A stretch of DNA of 64,000 nt from Halobaculum litoreum (GTDB lineage Archaea > Halobacteriota > Halobacteria > Halobacteriales > Haloferacaceae). Below, piece by piece: positions 9,718-18,403 of the stretch. Where the stretch lies: assembly GCF_030127125.1 (NCBI RefSeq), contig NZ_CP126156.1, forward strand, positions 2,418,001-2,482,000, in the 5' to 3' direction. Positions within the stretch are counted from its first letter, which is position 1, and each line of letters begins with the position of its first letter. Both the position numbers and the translations under genes were made by a program. Under the pieces are notes generated by a model, which saw nothing but the letters and a program-made list of their open reading frames with translations, ran no database searches and was not told the DNA's origin.

Positions 9718-9990
9718 ATGACGGACCCCGACATCGAGTCCCACCTCGTGGACCTGAAGTACCTCCTCGTGGCCCTCCTCTTCGCGGTCGTCGCCGCCGA
9801 GGCCGTGGCGTCCGGCCGGGACGGCAACGCCGGCGCGGTCGTCCTCGCGGCGGCGCTGGCGGTCGCTCCCGTCGGGCTGGCGTACTTCGTGACGACCAGC
9901 ACGGTGACGCCCGCCGAGAACGCGGCGTCGGGCGGCGACGACGGCGCGGACGGGCCGGCGGACGAGTCCCGGGAGCCGGCGGAGGGGTAG
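9718..9990 (+). CDS. Small two-helix membrane protein
   Basis: A 90-residue protein with two hydrophobic segments, at residues ~10-28 (LKYLLVALLFAVVAAEAVA) and ~38-58 (GAVVLAAALAVAPVGLAYFV), separated by a short charged loop. The C-terminal tail is Asp/Gly-rich and probably cytoplasmic. It is divergent from the DHH phosphoesterase. No family is recognised. Confidence 0.6.
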   Translation: MTDPDIESHLVDLKYLLVALLFAVVAAEAVASGRDGNAGAVVLAAALAVAPVGLAYFVTTSTVTPAENAASGGDDGADGPADESREPAEG

Positions 9991-9995
9991 CCGCC

Positions 9996-10451
9996 TCAGA
10001 CCGACACGTCGGCCTCGGCGTCCCCCTCCAGTTGGCGGACGGTGAGCACCGGGACCGGGCAGGTGCGGACGACGCGCTCGGCGACCGAGCCGATGAGGAA
10101 GCGGTTCTCGCCGTGGCGGCCGCGGGTGCCGGTGGCGACGAGGTCGGCGTCGATCTCGCGGGCGTAGTCGGCGATCTCGTTGGCCGGGCGCCCCTCGCGG
10201 ACGACGGCGGTGACGTCGCGGCCGGCGCGCTTCTGCACCTCGACGATGGCGGCGCCGCCGCGCTCCTGGAGGGCGTTGCGCATCTGGTCGCGGACGGCCT
10301 CCGGGGAGGAGTCGACCTCGCCGCTGTCGACGACGTACAGCGCGTGGACCGCCGCGTCGAAGCGCTCGGCCACGTCGAGCGCGACCGTCACGGCGCGCGA
10401 CACGCTCTCGGAGCCGTCGGTCGCGACGACGATGGTGTCGAATCCGGGCAT
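9996..10451 (-). CDS. Universal stress protein (UspA family)
   Basis: A 151-residue single-domain Usp. It opens with FDTIVVATDGSESVSRAV, the family's first strand and helix. It closes with the ATP-binding signature G-x2-G-x9-G-(S/T), seen as GTRGRHGENRFLIGSVAERV, followed by PVPVLTVR. Members with this signature usually bind ATP and form dimers; their roles range from stress tolerance to transport regulation. A CTTAAAG element at 10477-10483 sits 29 nt upstream of the ATG. Confidence 0.95.
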   Translation of the reverse strand: MPGFDTIVVATDGSESVSRAVTVALDVAERFDAAVHALYVVDSGEVDSSPEAVRDQMRNALQERGGAAIVEVQKRAGRDVTAVVREGRPANEIADYAREIDADLVATGTRGRHGENRFLIGSVAERVVRTCPVPVLTVRQLEGDAEADVSV

Positions 10452-10579
10452 CGACCGGACCTTTCGCGGGCGGTCGCTTAAAGCTCCGCGCTCCGCGGCG
10501 GCCCGGTCGGAGTCGGTCGCGCCCGCGGCCCGCGCCCGATCCACCGCACTTACGCCCACCCCCGCCCACCACCGGCGTG

Positions 10580-11870
10580 ATGAGCACGCTGTTCCGGGGA
10601 GCCACGCTCGCGGACGGCCGCGTCCGCGACGTGTTCGTCCGAGGAGACGATCGCTCGCGTCGCCGACGCCGGCGCCGTCGACGCCGCCGACGCGGACACC
10701 GTCGTCGACTGCGAGGGGCGCCACCTCCTGCCGGGCGCGATCGACGCGCACGTCCACTTCCGCGAACCCGGCTTCGCGCACAAGGAGGACTGGCACACCG
10801 GGTCGCGCTCGGCGGCCGCCGGCGGCGTCACGACCGTCGTCGACCAGCCGAACACCGACCCGCCCACGGTCACGGGCGCCGCGGTCGACGAGAAGGCCGC
10901 GCTCGCCGCGAAGTCGCTCGTCGACCTCGGGATCAACGGCGGCGTCACCGCCGACTGGGACCCCGACTCGCTGTTCGACCGCCCGATCTTCGCGCTCGGC
11001 GAGGTGTTCCTCGCCGACTCGACCGGCGACATGGGCATCGAGGCCGACCTGTTCGCCGACGCCGTCGCGCGCGCGGCCGCCGAGGACACGGTCGTCACCG
11101 TCCACGCCGAGGACGCCGACCTGTTCGACGAGTCCGCCAAGGAGCGAGCCGACGCCGACGCGTGGAGCGCCTTCCGCACCGCCGAGGCGGAGGCCGCCGC
11201 CGTCGAGCGCGCGCTGGAGGTCGGCGCCGACTCCGCGGCCGCGATCCACATCGCCCACACCTCGACGCCGGAGGGGGTCGACGCCGCCAGCGACGCCGGC
11301 GCGACCTGCGAGGTGACGCCCCACCACCTGTTCCTCTCGCGCGACGACCTCGAGGAGTTGGGGACGTTCGGGCGGATGAACCCGCCCCTGCGGAGCGAGG
11401 CGCGCCGCGAGGCCGTCTTCGAGCGCGTCGCCGACGGCACCGTCGACGTCGTCGCCACCGACCACGCGCCCCACACCCGCGCCGAGAAGGACGCGAGCAT
11501 CTGGGACGCCCCCTCCGGCGTGCCGGGCGTCGAGACGATGCTCCCGCTGCTGTTGAACGAGGTGCGCGAGGGGACGCTCACGCTCGAGCGCGTGCGCGAC
11601 CTCGTCGCCGCGAACCCCGCCCGGATCTTCGACGTCGCGGGGAAGGGGACGGTCGCGGCGGGCACCGACGCCGACCTCGTCCTCGTCGACCTCGACGACG
11701 CTCGCGAGATCCGTGGCGCCGACCTCCACTCGAAGTGCGGGTGGACGCCGTTCGAGGGGCACACGGGCGTGTTCCCGACGCTGACGCTCGTGCGCGGCCA
11801 CGTCGCCTACGACGCCCGCGGCGACGGGGAGACGTTCGGCGACGCGGTCGGCGAGAACGTCCGGCCCTGA
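10580..11870 (+). CDS. pyrC: Dihydroorotase (frame broken near start)
   Basis: A ~430-residue dihydroorotase that closes N-carbamoyl-aspartate to dihydroorotate in pyrimidine synthesis. Visible landmarks are the DAHVHFREPG metal motif, NTDPPT, a VHAEDADL His, IAHTST, the DHAPHT active-site block, and a final KCGWTPFEG segment. The first ~20 residues (STLFRGATLADGRVRDVFVRG) lie in a different frame from the rest. The change is at ~10640, where two bases appear lost; one extra base would also fit, but the spacing to TIARV matches the family better with two added. An essential biosynthetic gene is unlikely to be dead, so this is probably a sequence error. Confidence 0.88.
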
Positions 11871-11900
11871 CCGCCGACGGGTCGGTGCCGGCACGCGGTC

Positions 11901-11918
11901 GTGGTCGCTCGCGACCAC
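11901..11918. promoter_or_regulatory. Perfect inverted repeat between pyrC and the next gene
   Basis: GTGGTCGCTCGCGACCAC has 8-base arms that match perfectly around a 2-base centre. It begins 31 bases after the pyrC stop and lies just upstream of the AACCGTTTTGA promoter of the gene at 11958. It could be an operator or a transcript-end hairpin; there is no T run directly after it. Confidence 0.45.
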
Positions 11919-11928
11919 ACGACAACCG

Positions 11929-11932
11929 TTTT
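11929..11932 (+). promoter_or_regulatory. TATA-like element for the gene at 11958
   Basis: AACCGTTTTGA is centred 27-28 nt before the ATG at 11958, which supports that start. Confidence 0.5.
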
Positions 11933-11957
11933 GACCCTCCCGCGCCGCCCGTGGAGT

Positions 11958-12500
11958 ATGGCCGGGAGCCACCCGCTCGCTGGACGCCGCCAGCTCTGGG
12001 ACGACGTGTTGGCCGACATGGAGGCCACAGCCGAGGAGTACCGGGAGGCGGGATGGGACGTGCTCGAACTCCACCCGGGCGACGTGACCCCGCTGCCGAA
12101 CGTCGGCACCGAGGGCGCCGGCATCGCGGTCGACCGCCTCGGATTCGACGTGTTGCTCCCGGGCGACGAGTTCTCCGCGGTGCAGGACCTCGTGGACGGG
12201 GCCGACGCCGCCTTCGACGAGTACGACGCCTACCGCGCCCAGCAGTCGGACGTGGTGTTCCTCGTCGTCGTGATGAAGGCCTCGTCGGCCGGCGAGGCGG
12301 TCGCGTTCCCGCTGTACTACGCCGAGGGACAGGCCGCGCCGCTGCTCGAGAGGGCCGCCGACGCCGGCGAACTCCACACGTACCTCCGCCCGCTCGACGA
12401 CTCCGAGCGCGTCGTCTTCTCCCACCGCGACCCGGCGACCCTGTTCCCCGAGGGCTGGGGGGAGGGGGAAGGAGACGGGGAGGCGGCCGACGAGGCGTAA
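11958..12500 (+). CDS. Conserved haloarchaeal protein of unknown function
   Basis: A 180-residue acidic protein. The first 110 residues look like an alpha/beta domain (LWDDVLADMEATAEEYREAGW, LELHPGDVTPLPN, FDVLLPGDEF) with a conserved-looking GDVTPLP turn. A hydrophobic strand VVFLVVVMKA follows, then an Ala/Leu-rich helix (PLLERAADAG). There is no signal peptide or membrane helix. I recognise it only as a family common in haloarchaea. It follows pyrC on the same strand but has its own promoter element. Confidence 0.7.
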   Translation: MAGSHPLAGRRQLWDDVLADMEATAEEYREAGWDVLELHPGDVTPLPNVGTEGAGIAVDRLGFDVLLPGDEFSAVQDLVDGADAAFDEYDAYRAQQSDVVFLVVVMKASSAGEAVAFPLYYAEGQAAPLLERAADAGELHTYLRPLDDSERVVFSHRDPATLFPEGWGEGEGDGEAADEA

Positions 12501-12530
12501 CGTCGCCGGCGACGGTCGCGGACGGCGGTG

Positions 12531-13109
12531 CTACGCGAACGCCACGTCCGCCAGCGTCGCCGTCTCGCCGAACAGCCAGTCGGCGTGGTCGACGGCGTAC
12601 TCGCGGTGGTCCTCGGTGATGTAGCCGAGCGCGTCCGTCACGATCACGGGCCGGTAGTCGCGCAGCCCCGCCGAGCCGGCGGTGTGGAGGACGCAGACGT
12701 TCGCGAGCGTCCCGCAGATCAGTAGGTCGTCGATACCGCGGGCGTCGAGCCACCCCGCCAACTCCGTCTCGTAGAAGGCGTCGTAGGTGTGTTTCTCGAC
12801 GACGTGGGCGGCGTCGTCGGTCGGGAGGTCGTCGACCAACTCGGCGTCCCACGTGTCCTCGACGACGTGCTCGCCCCAGCGGTCGAACTCGTCGTAGTAG
12901 TGGGCGTCGTCGAACTGGCCGGGCGGGTGGACGTCTCGCGTGTAGACGACGGGCGCGCCCGCGTCGTCGGCGCGCTCGACGAGCGTGCGGACCGGGTCGA
13001 CCGCCGCCTCGCTCGGCTCCGCGTACAGGCTCCCGTCCGGGTGACAGAAGCCGTTCTGCATGTCGACGACGACCACGGCGGTACGATCGGGGTCGAAGAC
13101 GGCGACCAT
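12531..13109 (-). CDS. Isochorismatase-family hydrolase, probable nicotinamidase
   Basis: A 192-residue cysteine hydrolase. The catalytic triad is visible as D16 (VVVVDMQNGF), K106 (VVEKHTYDAF) and C139 (GTLANVCVLHTA). A D59-x-H61 plus H70 set (TRDVHPPG...DDAH) matches the metal site of nicotinamidases, which convert nicotinamide to nicotinate, and argues against a plain isochorismatase. The nicotinate phosphoribosyltransferase gene lies 5 kb away, which fits an NAD salvage role. The exact substrate is inferred, not proven. Confidence 0.85.
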   Translation of the reverse strand: MVAVFDPDRTAVVVVDMQNGFCHPDGSLYAEPSEAAVDPVRTLVERADDAGAPVVYTRDVHPPGQFDDAHYYDEFDRWGEHVVEDTWDAELVDDLPTDDAAHVVEKHTYDAFYETELAGWLDARGIDDLLICGTLANVCVLHTAGSAGLRDYRPVIVTDALGYITEDHREYAVDHADWLFGETATLADVAFA

Positions 13110-13260
13110 ACGCGATCCACTCCTGTCGCGGTGATGAACGTTCGCCCGGGCGCCCCCGCCGCCGTCGACCCGGCCACGGGCGTCGTCGAGGCGGACGCCG
13201 GCGAGCGATCGGCCCCCCGTCGGCCGCCGATCGGTACCCTCGCCGCAACTTCGGACAAGC

Positions 13261-13267
13261 TACTTAC
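13261..13267 (+). promoter_or_regulatory. TATA-like element for the metalloprotease at 13290
   Basis: GCTACTTACA is centred 26 nt before the ATG at 13290, consistent with a leaderless transcript. Confidence 0.5.
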
Positions 13268-13289
13268 ACACGCAGTTCCACTCTGCGGT

Positions 13290-14978
13290 ATGCGACGAAC
13301 GGCCCCGTCGACGATCGCGCGGCTGTGTTCGGTCGCGCTCGCCGTCGCGATGCTCGCTACCGCCGCCGCGCCGGCGTTCGCCGCCGCGCCACAGCCCTCC
13401 CCCACGGCGGCGGTCGACGCCGCGGACACGACGGTCGCGCAGACCGACCGCCCCGACCCCGACTCCGACGTGATCGGCTGGGAGAACGGCTACTGGCACA
13501 ACGAGTCCATCGCCGTCGACCAGACCGACGACGACGCCCTCAACGACACCGAGCTGGAGGCGTACGTCGCGCGGGCGATGGCACGCGTGGAGTACCTCCG
13601 CGAGGCCGAGTTCGAGTCGAACGTCCCCGTCGAGGTGATGTCCCGCGAGGAGTACCGCGAGCGCTCCGCACAGCGCGCGGGCGACGCCAACCGCACCGAG
13701 TTCAACCGCTGGAACGACCAGGTGTGGGAGGGGCTGTTCATCGTCGGCGAGTCGACCGGCTCCGGCGACGCGTTGAGCGAGACGACCGGCTCCTCGGTCG
13801 CCGGCTTCTACGAGCCCGCCCGCGACCAGATCACCATCATCACGCCCGACCCCGACGCGCCGACGGTGTCGAACGCGACCCTGATCCACGAGCTGGTCCA
13901 CGCGCTGCAGGACCAGCGGTACGACCTGACGAACGCGACGTACCGCGGCACCACGCAGGACGGTGACCTCGCCATCGACGGCGTCGTCGAGGGCGAGGCG
14001 AACTACATCGAGACGCGCTACACCCAGCGCTGTGGCGCCGAGTGGGACTGCGTCGAGACGCCCAGCGCCGACTCCGGGGGCGGTGGCTCGTTCGACGGGA
14101 ACTACGGTGTCCTCTTGACCATCTTCAATCCGTACTCCGACGGGCCGGTGTACGTCGCGGACATCGTCGAGTCGGGCGGCTGGGCCGCCTTCGACGAGCG
14201 GTTCCGGAACCCGCCGACCTCCACCGAGCAGGTGATCCAACTCACCGACGAGGAGCCGACGCCGATCGAGTTCACGGACGGATCGACCGGCGACTGGGAG
14301 ACGTTCCCCCGTGACGACCCGCGGCTCGGGGAGAACGGCTCCGACACCGTCGGCGAGGCGTCCATCTACGCGATGTTCTGGTACCAGGCGCGCAACTACG
14401 GCGCCGACACCATCCCGCCCCAGAACGTGGTGCAGGGCGTGTCGGGGCCGTACGACGTCTACAACTACGACGCCGAGCCGTCGGCCGGCTGGGCGAACGA
14501 CCGGCTGTTCCCGTACCGCACCGGCGCCGGCGACGACGCCGAGTACGGCTACGTCTGGGTGACCGAGTGGGACACCGAGACCGACGCCCGGGAGTTCCAC
14601 GACACGTACCTCCGGATGCTGGAGGCCCACGACGTGCGCGAGACCGACGCCGGCTACCACGTCGTCCCGAGCGGCCCGTTCGCGGACGCGTTCTACGTCG
14701 ACCGCGACGGCACCCGGGTCACCATCGTGAACGGCCCGACCGTCGACGACGTGCGCGACATCCGGCCGAGCCTCGCGCCCGACCCCGACGCGACGCCGAC
14801 GGCGACGCCGACGGACACGACCGCGACCGTCGACGCCGGGGACGACACCGGGAACAACGCCGACAGCGACCCGGACACGGACGGGTCGACGACCGAGACG
14901 ACCGGCGCCGGCTTCGGCGTCGTCGTCGCGCTGGCGGCCGTCGCCGCGGCCGGTCTCCTCGCCCGCCGGCGCGACTGA
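13290..14978 (+). CDS. Hvo_1808-family surface metalloprotease with C-terminal anchor
   Basis: A 562-residue exported protein. The signal peptide spans residues 1-31 (cleavage near AFAAAP). H200-E-L-V-H204 is a gluzincin-type zinc motif, and an EGEAN segment ~35 residues later could supply the third ligand. The rest matches the haloarchaeal Hvo_1808 surface-protein type. A Thr/Asp-rich spacer leads to a last hydrophobic segment, GAGFGVVVALAAVAAAGLL, followed by ARRRD. This closely resembles the PGF-CTERM tripartite signal processed by archaeosortase A and replaced with a lipid, though the expected PGF triplet reads AGF here. It is paired with a paralogue immediately downstream. Confidence 0.85.
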   Translation: MRRTAPSTIARLCSVALAVAMLATAAAPAFAAAPQPSPTAAVDAADTTVAQTDRPDPDSDVIGWENGYWHNESIAVDQTDDDALNDTELEAYVARAMARVEYLREAEFESNVPVEVMSREEYRERSAQRAGDANRTEFNRWNDQVWEGLFIVGESTGSGDALSETTGSSVAGFYEPARDQITIITPDPDAPTVSNATLIHELVHALQDQRYDLTNATYRGTTQDGDLAIDGVVEGEANYIETRYTQRCGAEWDCVETPSADSGGGGSFDGNYGVLLTIFNPYSDGPVYVADIVESGGWAAFDERFRNPPTSTEQVIQLTDEEPTPIEFTDGSTGDWETFPRDDPRLGENGSDTVGEASIYAMFWYQARNYGADTIPPQNVVQGVSGPYDVYNYDAEPSAGWANDRLFPYRTGAGDDAEYGYVWVTEWDTETDAREFHDTYLRMLEAHDVRETDAGYHVVPSGPFADAFYVDRDGTRVTIVNGPTVDDVRDIRPSLAPDPDATPTATPTDTTATVDAGDDTGNNADSDPDTDGSTTETTGAGFGVVVALAAVAAAGLLARRRD

Positions 14979-15055
14979 CGGCCGCGCCGTCCCGCGGCCA
15001 CGGCGGCCGGCGTCCGAACCCTTTCGCGCCGCGTCCCGTCGATCGGTCGACCACC

Positions 15056-16462
15056 GTGCGTACCGCGACGTCCGTTCTCGCCGCCCTCCTCCTGGTGCTC
15101 GCCGGCTGCAGCGCCCCGACCGCCGGCCCCGCCGCGGCCGACGACTGGCAGTACCCCGACGACCCGCCGAGCGACCGGCTCGGCTGGGAGGCCGGCTACT
15201 GGTACAACGAGTCCATCGACGTGAACCAAAGCGACGGCCTCGACGCCGCCGAGCGCGAGGCGTTCGTCGCCCGGACGATGGCCCGCGTCGAGCGGGTCCG
15301 CGGGCTGGAGTTCCGCGAGTCGGTGCCCGTCGAGGTGATCAGTCGGGCGGAGTACCGCGAGCGCGCGGTGTTCGGCGGCGAGCGCTCCCCCGAGTACGAG
15401 GCGTGGCACGAGCAGGTGTGGGAGGCCCCGCTGATCGTCGGCGAGGACGACGCCGTGAGCGACGAGTTCGACGCGCTGTACGGCGGCGCGGTGCAGGGGT
15501 ACTACACCCCCTCCGGCGACCGCATCGTGATCGTCTCCGACGCCGCCGAGCCGACGATCGACCGCGGGACGCTCGCCCACGAGCTGGTCCACGCCCTGCA
15601 GGACCAGCACTTCGGCTTCGTCGGGAGCCGCTCCCGCGACCGCGGGCTGGCGCACAACGGCCTCACCGAGGGGGACGCCCGCTACGTCGAGACGCTGTAC
15701 CTCGAGCGGTGTGCCGCCGGCGCCGACCCGGACGCCGCCGGCGACGCCGAGGGGTGGGACTGCGTCCCCCGGCCGGCGCGTTCGGGCGGCGGCGGCGGGC
15801 AGCCGATCAACCGGGGGCTGTTCGCGTACGTGTACCAGCCGTACGCCGACGGCCCCGCGTTCGTCCACCAGCTCCGCGAGCGCGGCGGCTGGGCGGCGGT
15901 GAACGCCGCGTACGACCGCCGCCCCCGGTCGACCGAGCAGACGATCCACCCCGAGCGCTACCCGGACGAGCCGGTCGCGTCGGTTCGGCTCCCGGACCGG
16001 TCGAGCGGCGACTGGTCGCGGTTCGACCTCGACACACGGACCGAGCGCCTCGGCGAGGCGGGGCTGTTCGCGATGTTCTGGTACAACGACTACGTCGGCG
16101 GCTACCGCTCGGCGGACCTGCCGTACTCGTCGTACGACTACTCGGCGGCGCCGTCGGACGGCTGGGCGGGCGACCGACTGGTGCCGTACCGCTCCGGCGA
16201 CGGCGACGACGCCGCGTACGGCTACGTGTGGGGGATCGAGTTCGACGACGCGAGCGAGGCCGGCGAGTTCGTCCGGGCGTACCGGACGATGCTCCGCCTC
16301 CGGGTCGGCGCCGAGACCGTCGACGGACGCGCGAACGTGTACCGCGTGCCCGACGGCCCGTTCGCGGACGCGTTCCGGGTCGAGCGCACGGGGAGCCGCG
16401 TCGTGATCACGAACGCGCCGACCGTCGAGCAGTTGGACACGGTTCGGGCACCGCCGCGGTAG
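15056..16462 (+). CDS. Hvo_1808-family metalloprotease, lipoprotein paralogue
   Basis: A 468-residue paralogue of the preceding gene, 77 bases downstream, starting at GTG. Its signal peptide ends in a lipobox (LVLAGC, Cys at ~19), so it is predicted to be a lipid-anchored surface protein. The shared core includes WE.GYWYNESI, FRESVPVEVISRAEYRER, H175-E-L-V-H179 followed by ALQDQHFGF, and the late FAMFWYN and GPFADAF blocks. Unlike its neighbour it has no C-terminal anchor and no Thr-rich stalk, so the two copies have exchanged anchoring modes. Gene duplication with divergence is the simple explanation. Confidence 0.85.
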   Translation: MRTATSVLAALLLVLAGCSAPTAGPAAADDWQYPDDPPSDRLGWEAGYWYNESIDVNQSDGLDAAEREAFVARTMARVERVRGLEFRESVPVEVISRAEYRERAVFGGERSPEYEAWHEQVWEAPLIVGEDDAVSDEFDALYGGAVQGYYTPSGDRIVIVSDAAEPTIDRGTLAHELVHALQDQHFGFVGSRSRDRGLAHNGLTEGDARYVETLYLERCAAGADPDAAGDAEGWDCVPRPARSGGGGGQPINRGLFAYVYQPYADGPAFVHQLRERGGWAAVNAAYDRRPRSTEQTIHPERYPDEPVASVRLPDRSSGDWSRFDLDTRTERLGEAGLFAMFWYNDYVGGYRSADLPYSSYDYSAAPSDGWAGDRLVPYRSGDGDDAAYGYVWGIEFDDASEAGEFVRAYRTMLRLRVGAETVDGRANVYRVPDGPFADAFRVERTGSRVVITNAPTVEQLDTVRAPPR

Positions 16463-16504
16463 TCGTCCGGGGCCGCGGCGGTCCCTGACGGGAGTGCCGG
16501 GCCG

Positions 16505-17479
16505 CTACTCGGCCTCCTCCGCCTCGCGTCGCACCGCCCGTGCCTCCGTCCGGTTCAGTTCGACCCCGACGTCGTCCGGGGTCAGTACCTCCGGGAGACG
16601 GCCCGAGCGCTCGCCGGTGATGTCCGCCAGAATCTCCTTCAGGTAGGCGTTGAACAGCACCGGGTTCTCGCTCATCGGGAAGTGTCCGATGTCGGCGATC
16701 TCGACGGAGACGCAGCCGTCGCCGACGCCCTCGGCGACTTCCTTCCCGTCCTCGGGAGTGGTGAGGTAGTCGTACTCCCCGTTCACGACGTACAGCGGGC
16801 ACTCGGTCGCGTCGATGTCGCCCAGCTTCTCGCGGTAGTCGTGGTCGACCGAGTAGTAGTAGAGGTCGCCCTTGAACACGCCCGTGGCGCCCTGTTCGTA
16901 CAGGTACATGGTCTCGCGGCGCGTCTGCTCGGGGCTCTGTTTCGCCATCAGCCCCCAGCAGGCGTAGGCGTTCACCTCGGTCGTGTTGACGTGCGGGTCG
17001 TCGAGCCAGTCGATGTAGAAGCCCGGACTGTACGCCCCACACTCCAGTCCGATGAGCGCCCGGAAGCGGTCCGGGTGCCAGTCCGCGAGTTCGAGCGTGA
17101 TGTTGCCGCCCATGCTCGACCCCATGTAGATGGGGTCCTCCAACTCCAGCGCGTCGGCGATGGCGACGATGGTCGCCGCGAAGCGGTCGGCGGTGAGGGT
17201 GTAGTCCTCCTCCCACCACTCCTGACCCGTCGGCGGCACCGACTTCCCGTGGAACGGGAGGTCGTACGCGATCACCCGGTACTCGTCGGTGATCTCCTCG
17301 TCGGCGAGGAGGTGGCGCCACTCCTGATTGTTGCAGCCGGCGGTGTGCTGGCACAGCAGCGGGATGCCGTCCTCGGGGCCGGCCTCCTCGAAGTACACTC
17401 GCTGGGTGGTGCCGTTCACGTCCACGTGGACGTACTTGCCGGTGATCTCCTCGACCGTGCCGGGTTCTCGCTCGTTCAT
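16505..17479 (-). CDS. Alpha/beta hydrolase
   Basis: A 324-residue serine hydrolase of the alpha/beta fold. The oxyanion region is LLCQHTAGCNNQEW, the nucleophile elbow is YMGSSMGGN (G-x-S-x-G), an acidic residue is in VVNGEYDYL, and the catalytic His is in DIGHFPMSE. These landmarks fit esterases, C-C hydrolases and dienelactone-type hydrolases. A charged C-terminal extension of ~40 residues follows the fold. The start ATG overlaps the stop of the upstream gene as ATGA, so the two are co-transcribed and probably translationally coupled. The substrate is unknown, but the partner protein may bind a hydrophobic ligand. Confidence 0.88.
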   Translation of the reverse strand: MNEREPGTVEEITGKYVHVDVNGTTQRVYFEEAGPEDGIPLLCQHTAGCNNQEWRHLLADEEITDEYRVIAYDLPFHGKSVPPTGQEWWEEDYTLTADRFAATIVAIADALELEDPIYMGSSMGGNITLELADWHPDRFRALIGLECGAYSPGFYIDWLDDPHVNTTEVNAYACWGLMAKQSPEQTRRETMYLYEQGATGVFKGDLYYYSVDHDYREKLGDIDATECPLYVVNGEYDYLTTPEDGKEVAEGVGDGCVSVEIADIGHFPMSENPVLFNAYLKEILADITGERSGRLPEVLTPDDVGVELNRTEARAVRREAEEAE

Positions 17480-17907
17480 AGATTGCCTCCGTTGTTGTGG
17501 GTGTGACGCATCAGGTCCAGCGCGCGCTGGAACGGCCGGAGATTCTGGAAGATCTGTCGGTTGTTCCCCGTGAGCTGGAGGTGACCGGACTCGCCTTTCA
17601 CCTGCGTCCGGTAGTTCGACGCGATGATCTCGTGGTTGAACGCCGGCGGCACCTCTCGGACGAACTCCTCCCACGCCCCGCGGCCGCCCTCGACGCCGAA
17701 GGACCACTCCTGGTTGAGCCCCGGGTTGGGGATCACCTCCGACACCTTGCCGTCGTCCATCGCGACGAGAAACCGCTCGTCGTCCAACTGGACGTAGAAG
17801 TTCTCGTCGAACCGGTCGTGCCCCCGCACCTGCATCTCGGGGTCGCTGTTCACCGTCTCTTTGTACTGTTCCCACCACTCGTGGGACGCGAGTTCTGCCT
17901 CGGTCAT
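17476..17907 (-). CDS. Small conserved protein, possibly SCP2-like, coupled to the hydrolase
   Basis: A 143-residue protein with strands FYVQLDDERFLVAMDDGKV and a Phe/Pro/Trp-rich middle (NPGLNQEWSFGVEG, VPPAFNHEI). A C-terminal helix carries an unusual cluster LTGNNRQIF and ends NNGGNL. The alternation of short strands and the acidic 'DDGK' turn recall SCP2-type lipid-binding domains, but this assignment is weak. It is the first gene of a two-gene operon with the alpha/beta hydrolase (4-base overlap), so it probably delivers or shields the hydrolase substrate, or forms a complex with it. No signal peptide or membrane helix is present. Confidence 0.6.
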   Translation of the reverse strand: MTEAELASHEWWEQYKETVNSDPEMQVRGHDRFDENFYVQLDDERFLVAMDDGKVSEVIPNPGLNQEWSFGVEGGRGAWEEFVREVPPAFNHEIIASNYRTQVKGESGHLQLTGNNRQIFQNLRPFQRALDLMRHTHNNGGNL

Positions 17908-18088
17908 CGTCGAATCACGGCGACAGACGCACTCGCCGCGGGGTTCCTTTGTTAGTCGACGTGGCCCCCCCAGTAGGGCTCGCCGGGGTCGTCGTACCCC
18001 GCCGTTACGTCCGAGTAGCCACCGCTCACCCCGTCCCGCGACCGCTCGCCGCTCGCGCGCCACGTCCGGGGCCGGACACCGCGAACCC

Positions 18089-18229
18089 TCAGGCTACGCG
18101 TCGAAGCGGGACGTTACCCTCGGTCGTCTCGGTGTGTTCGAGTCCCACGAAGATGTCGTCGAAGCGGGCGCCACAGGCGGGACACTGGTAGCGCACCACC
18201 CGCTCGCTCGGCCCGTCGTTCCCCTGCAT
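18089..18229 (-). CDS. Very small CxxC zinc-ribbon-like protein (46 residues)
   Basis: A 46-residue frame opening ATG at 18229, with VVRYQCPACGARFDDIFVG near the middle. The CPAC pair looks like half a zinc ribbon, and a second Cys pair is absent, so it may dimerise around the metal or be a fragment. A CTTAAG promoter element (18255-18260) sits 28 nt before the ATG, which supports a real gene. It also borders an inverted repeat TGTCA-N5-TGACA at 18263-18277. Function unknown. Confidence 0.55.
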   Translation of the reverse strand: MQGNDGPSERVVRYQCPACGARFDDIFVGLEHTETTEGNVPLRRVA

Positions 18230-18262
18230 CGGTCGGCCGTGGACGACGCACGCGCTTAAGCT

Positions 18263-18277
18263 TGTCACTTACTGACA
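18263..18277. promoter_or_regulatory. Short inverted repeat upstream of the 46-residue gene
   Basis: TGTCACTTACTGACA has 5-base arms and overlaps the upstream edge of the leftward promoter at 18255-18260. It could be a small operator. With arms this short, chance is possible. Confidence 0.3.
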
Positions 18278-18372
18278 CGGATCCGACCGGTCGGCGATCG
18301 CGTTCGCACACGACGGCGACGGTCCGTCGGTGGCCGGTTCCGACACGGTCGCCGCCCCGCCGATGGCGTGAC

Positions 18373-18377
18373 TTTTT
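18373..18377 (+). promoter_or_regulatory. TATA-like element for nicotinate phosphoribosyltransferase
   Basis: GACTTTTTGC is centred 29 nt before the ATG at 18404 and supports that start over an earlier in-frame ATG. Confidence 0.45.
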
Positions 18378-18403
18378 GCGTCGTGCCGGCGAACCGAGCG
18401 ACG

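Noticed and set aside
9996..12425. An 809-residue leftward frame across pyrC
   Set aside because: Only the last 151 residues make a universal stress protein; the rest is antisense to pyrC and low-complexity.
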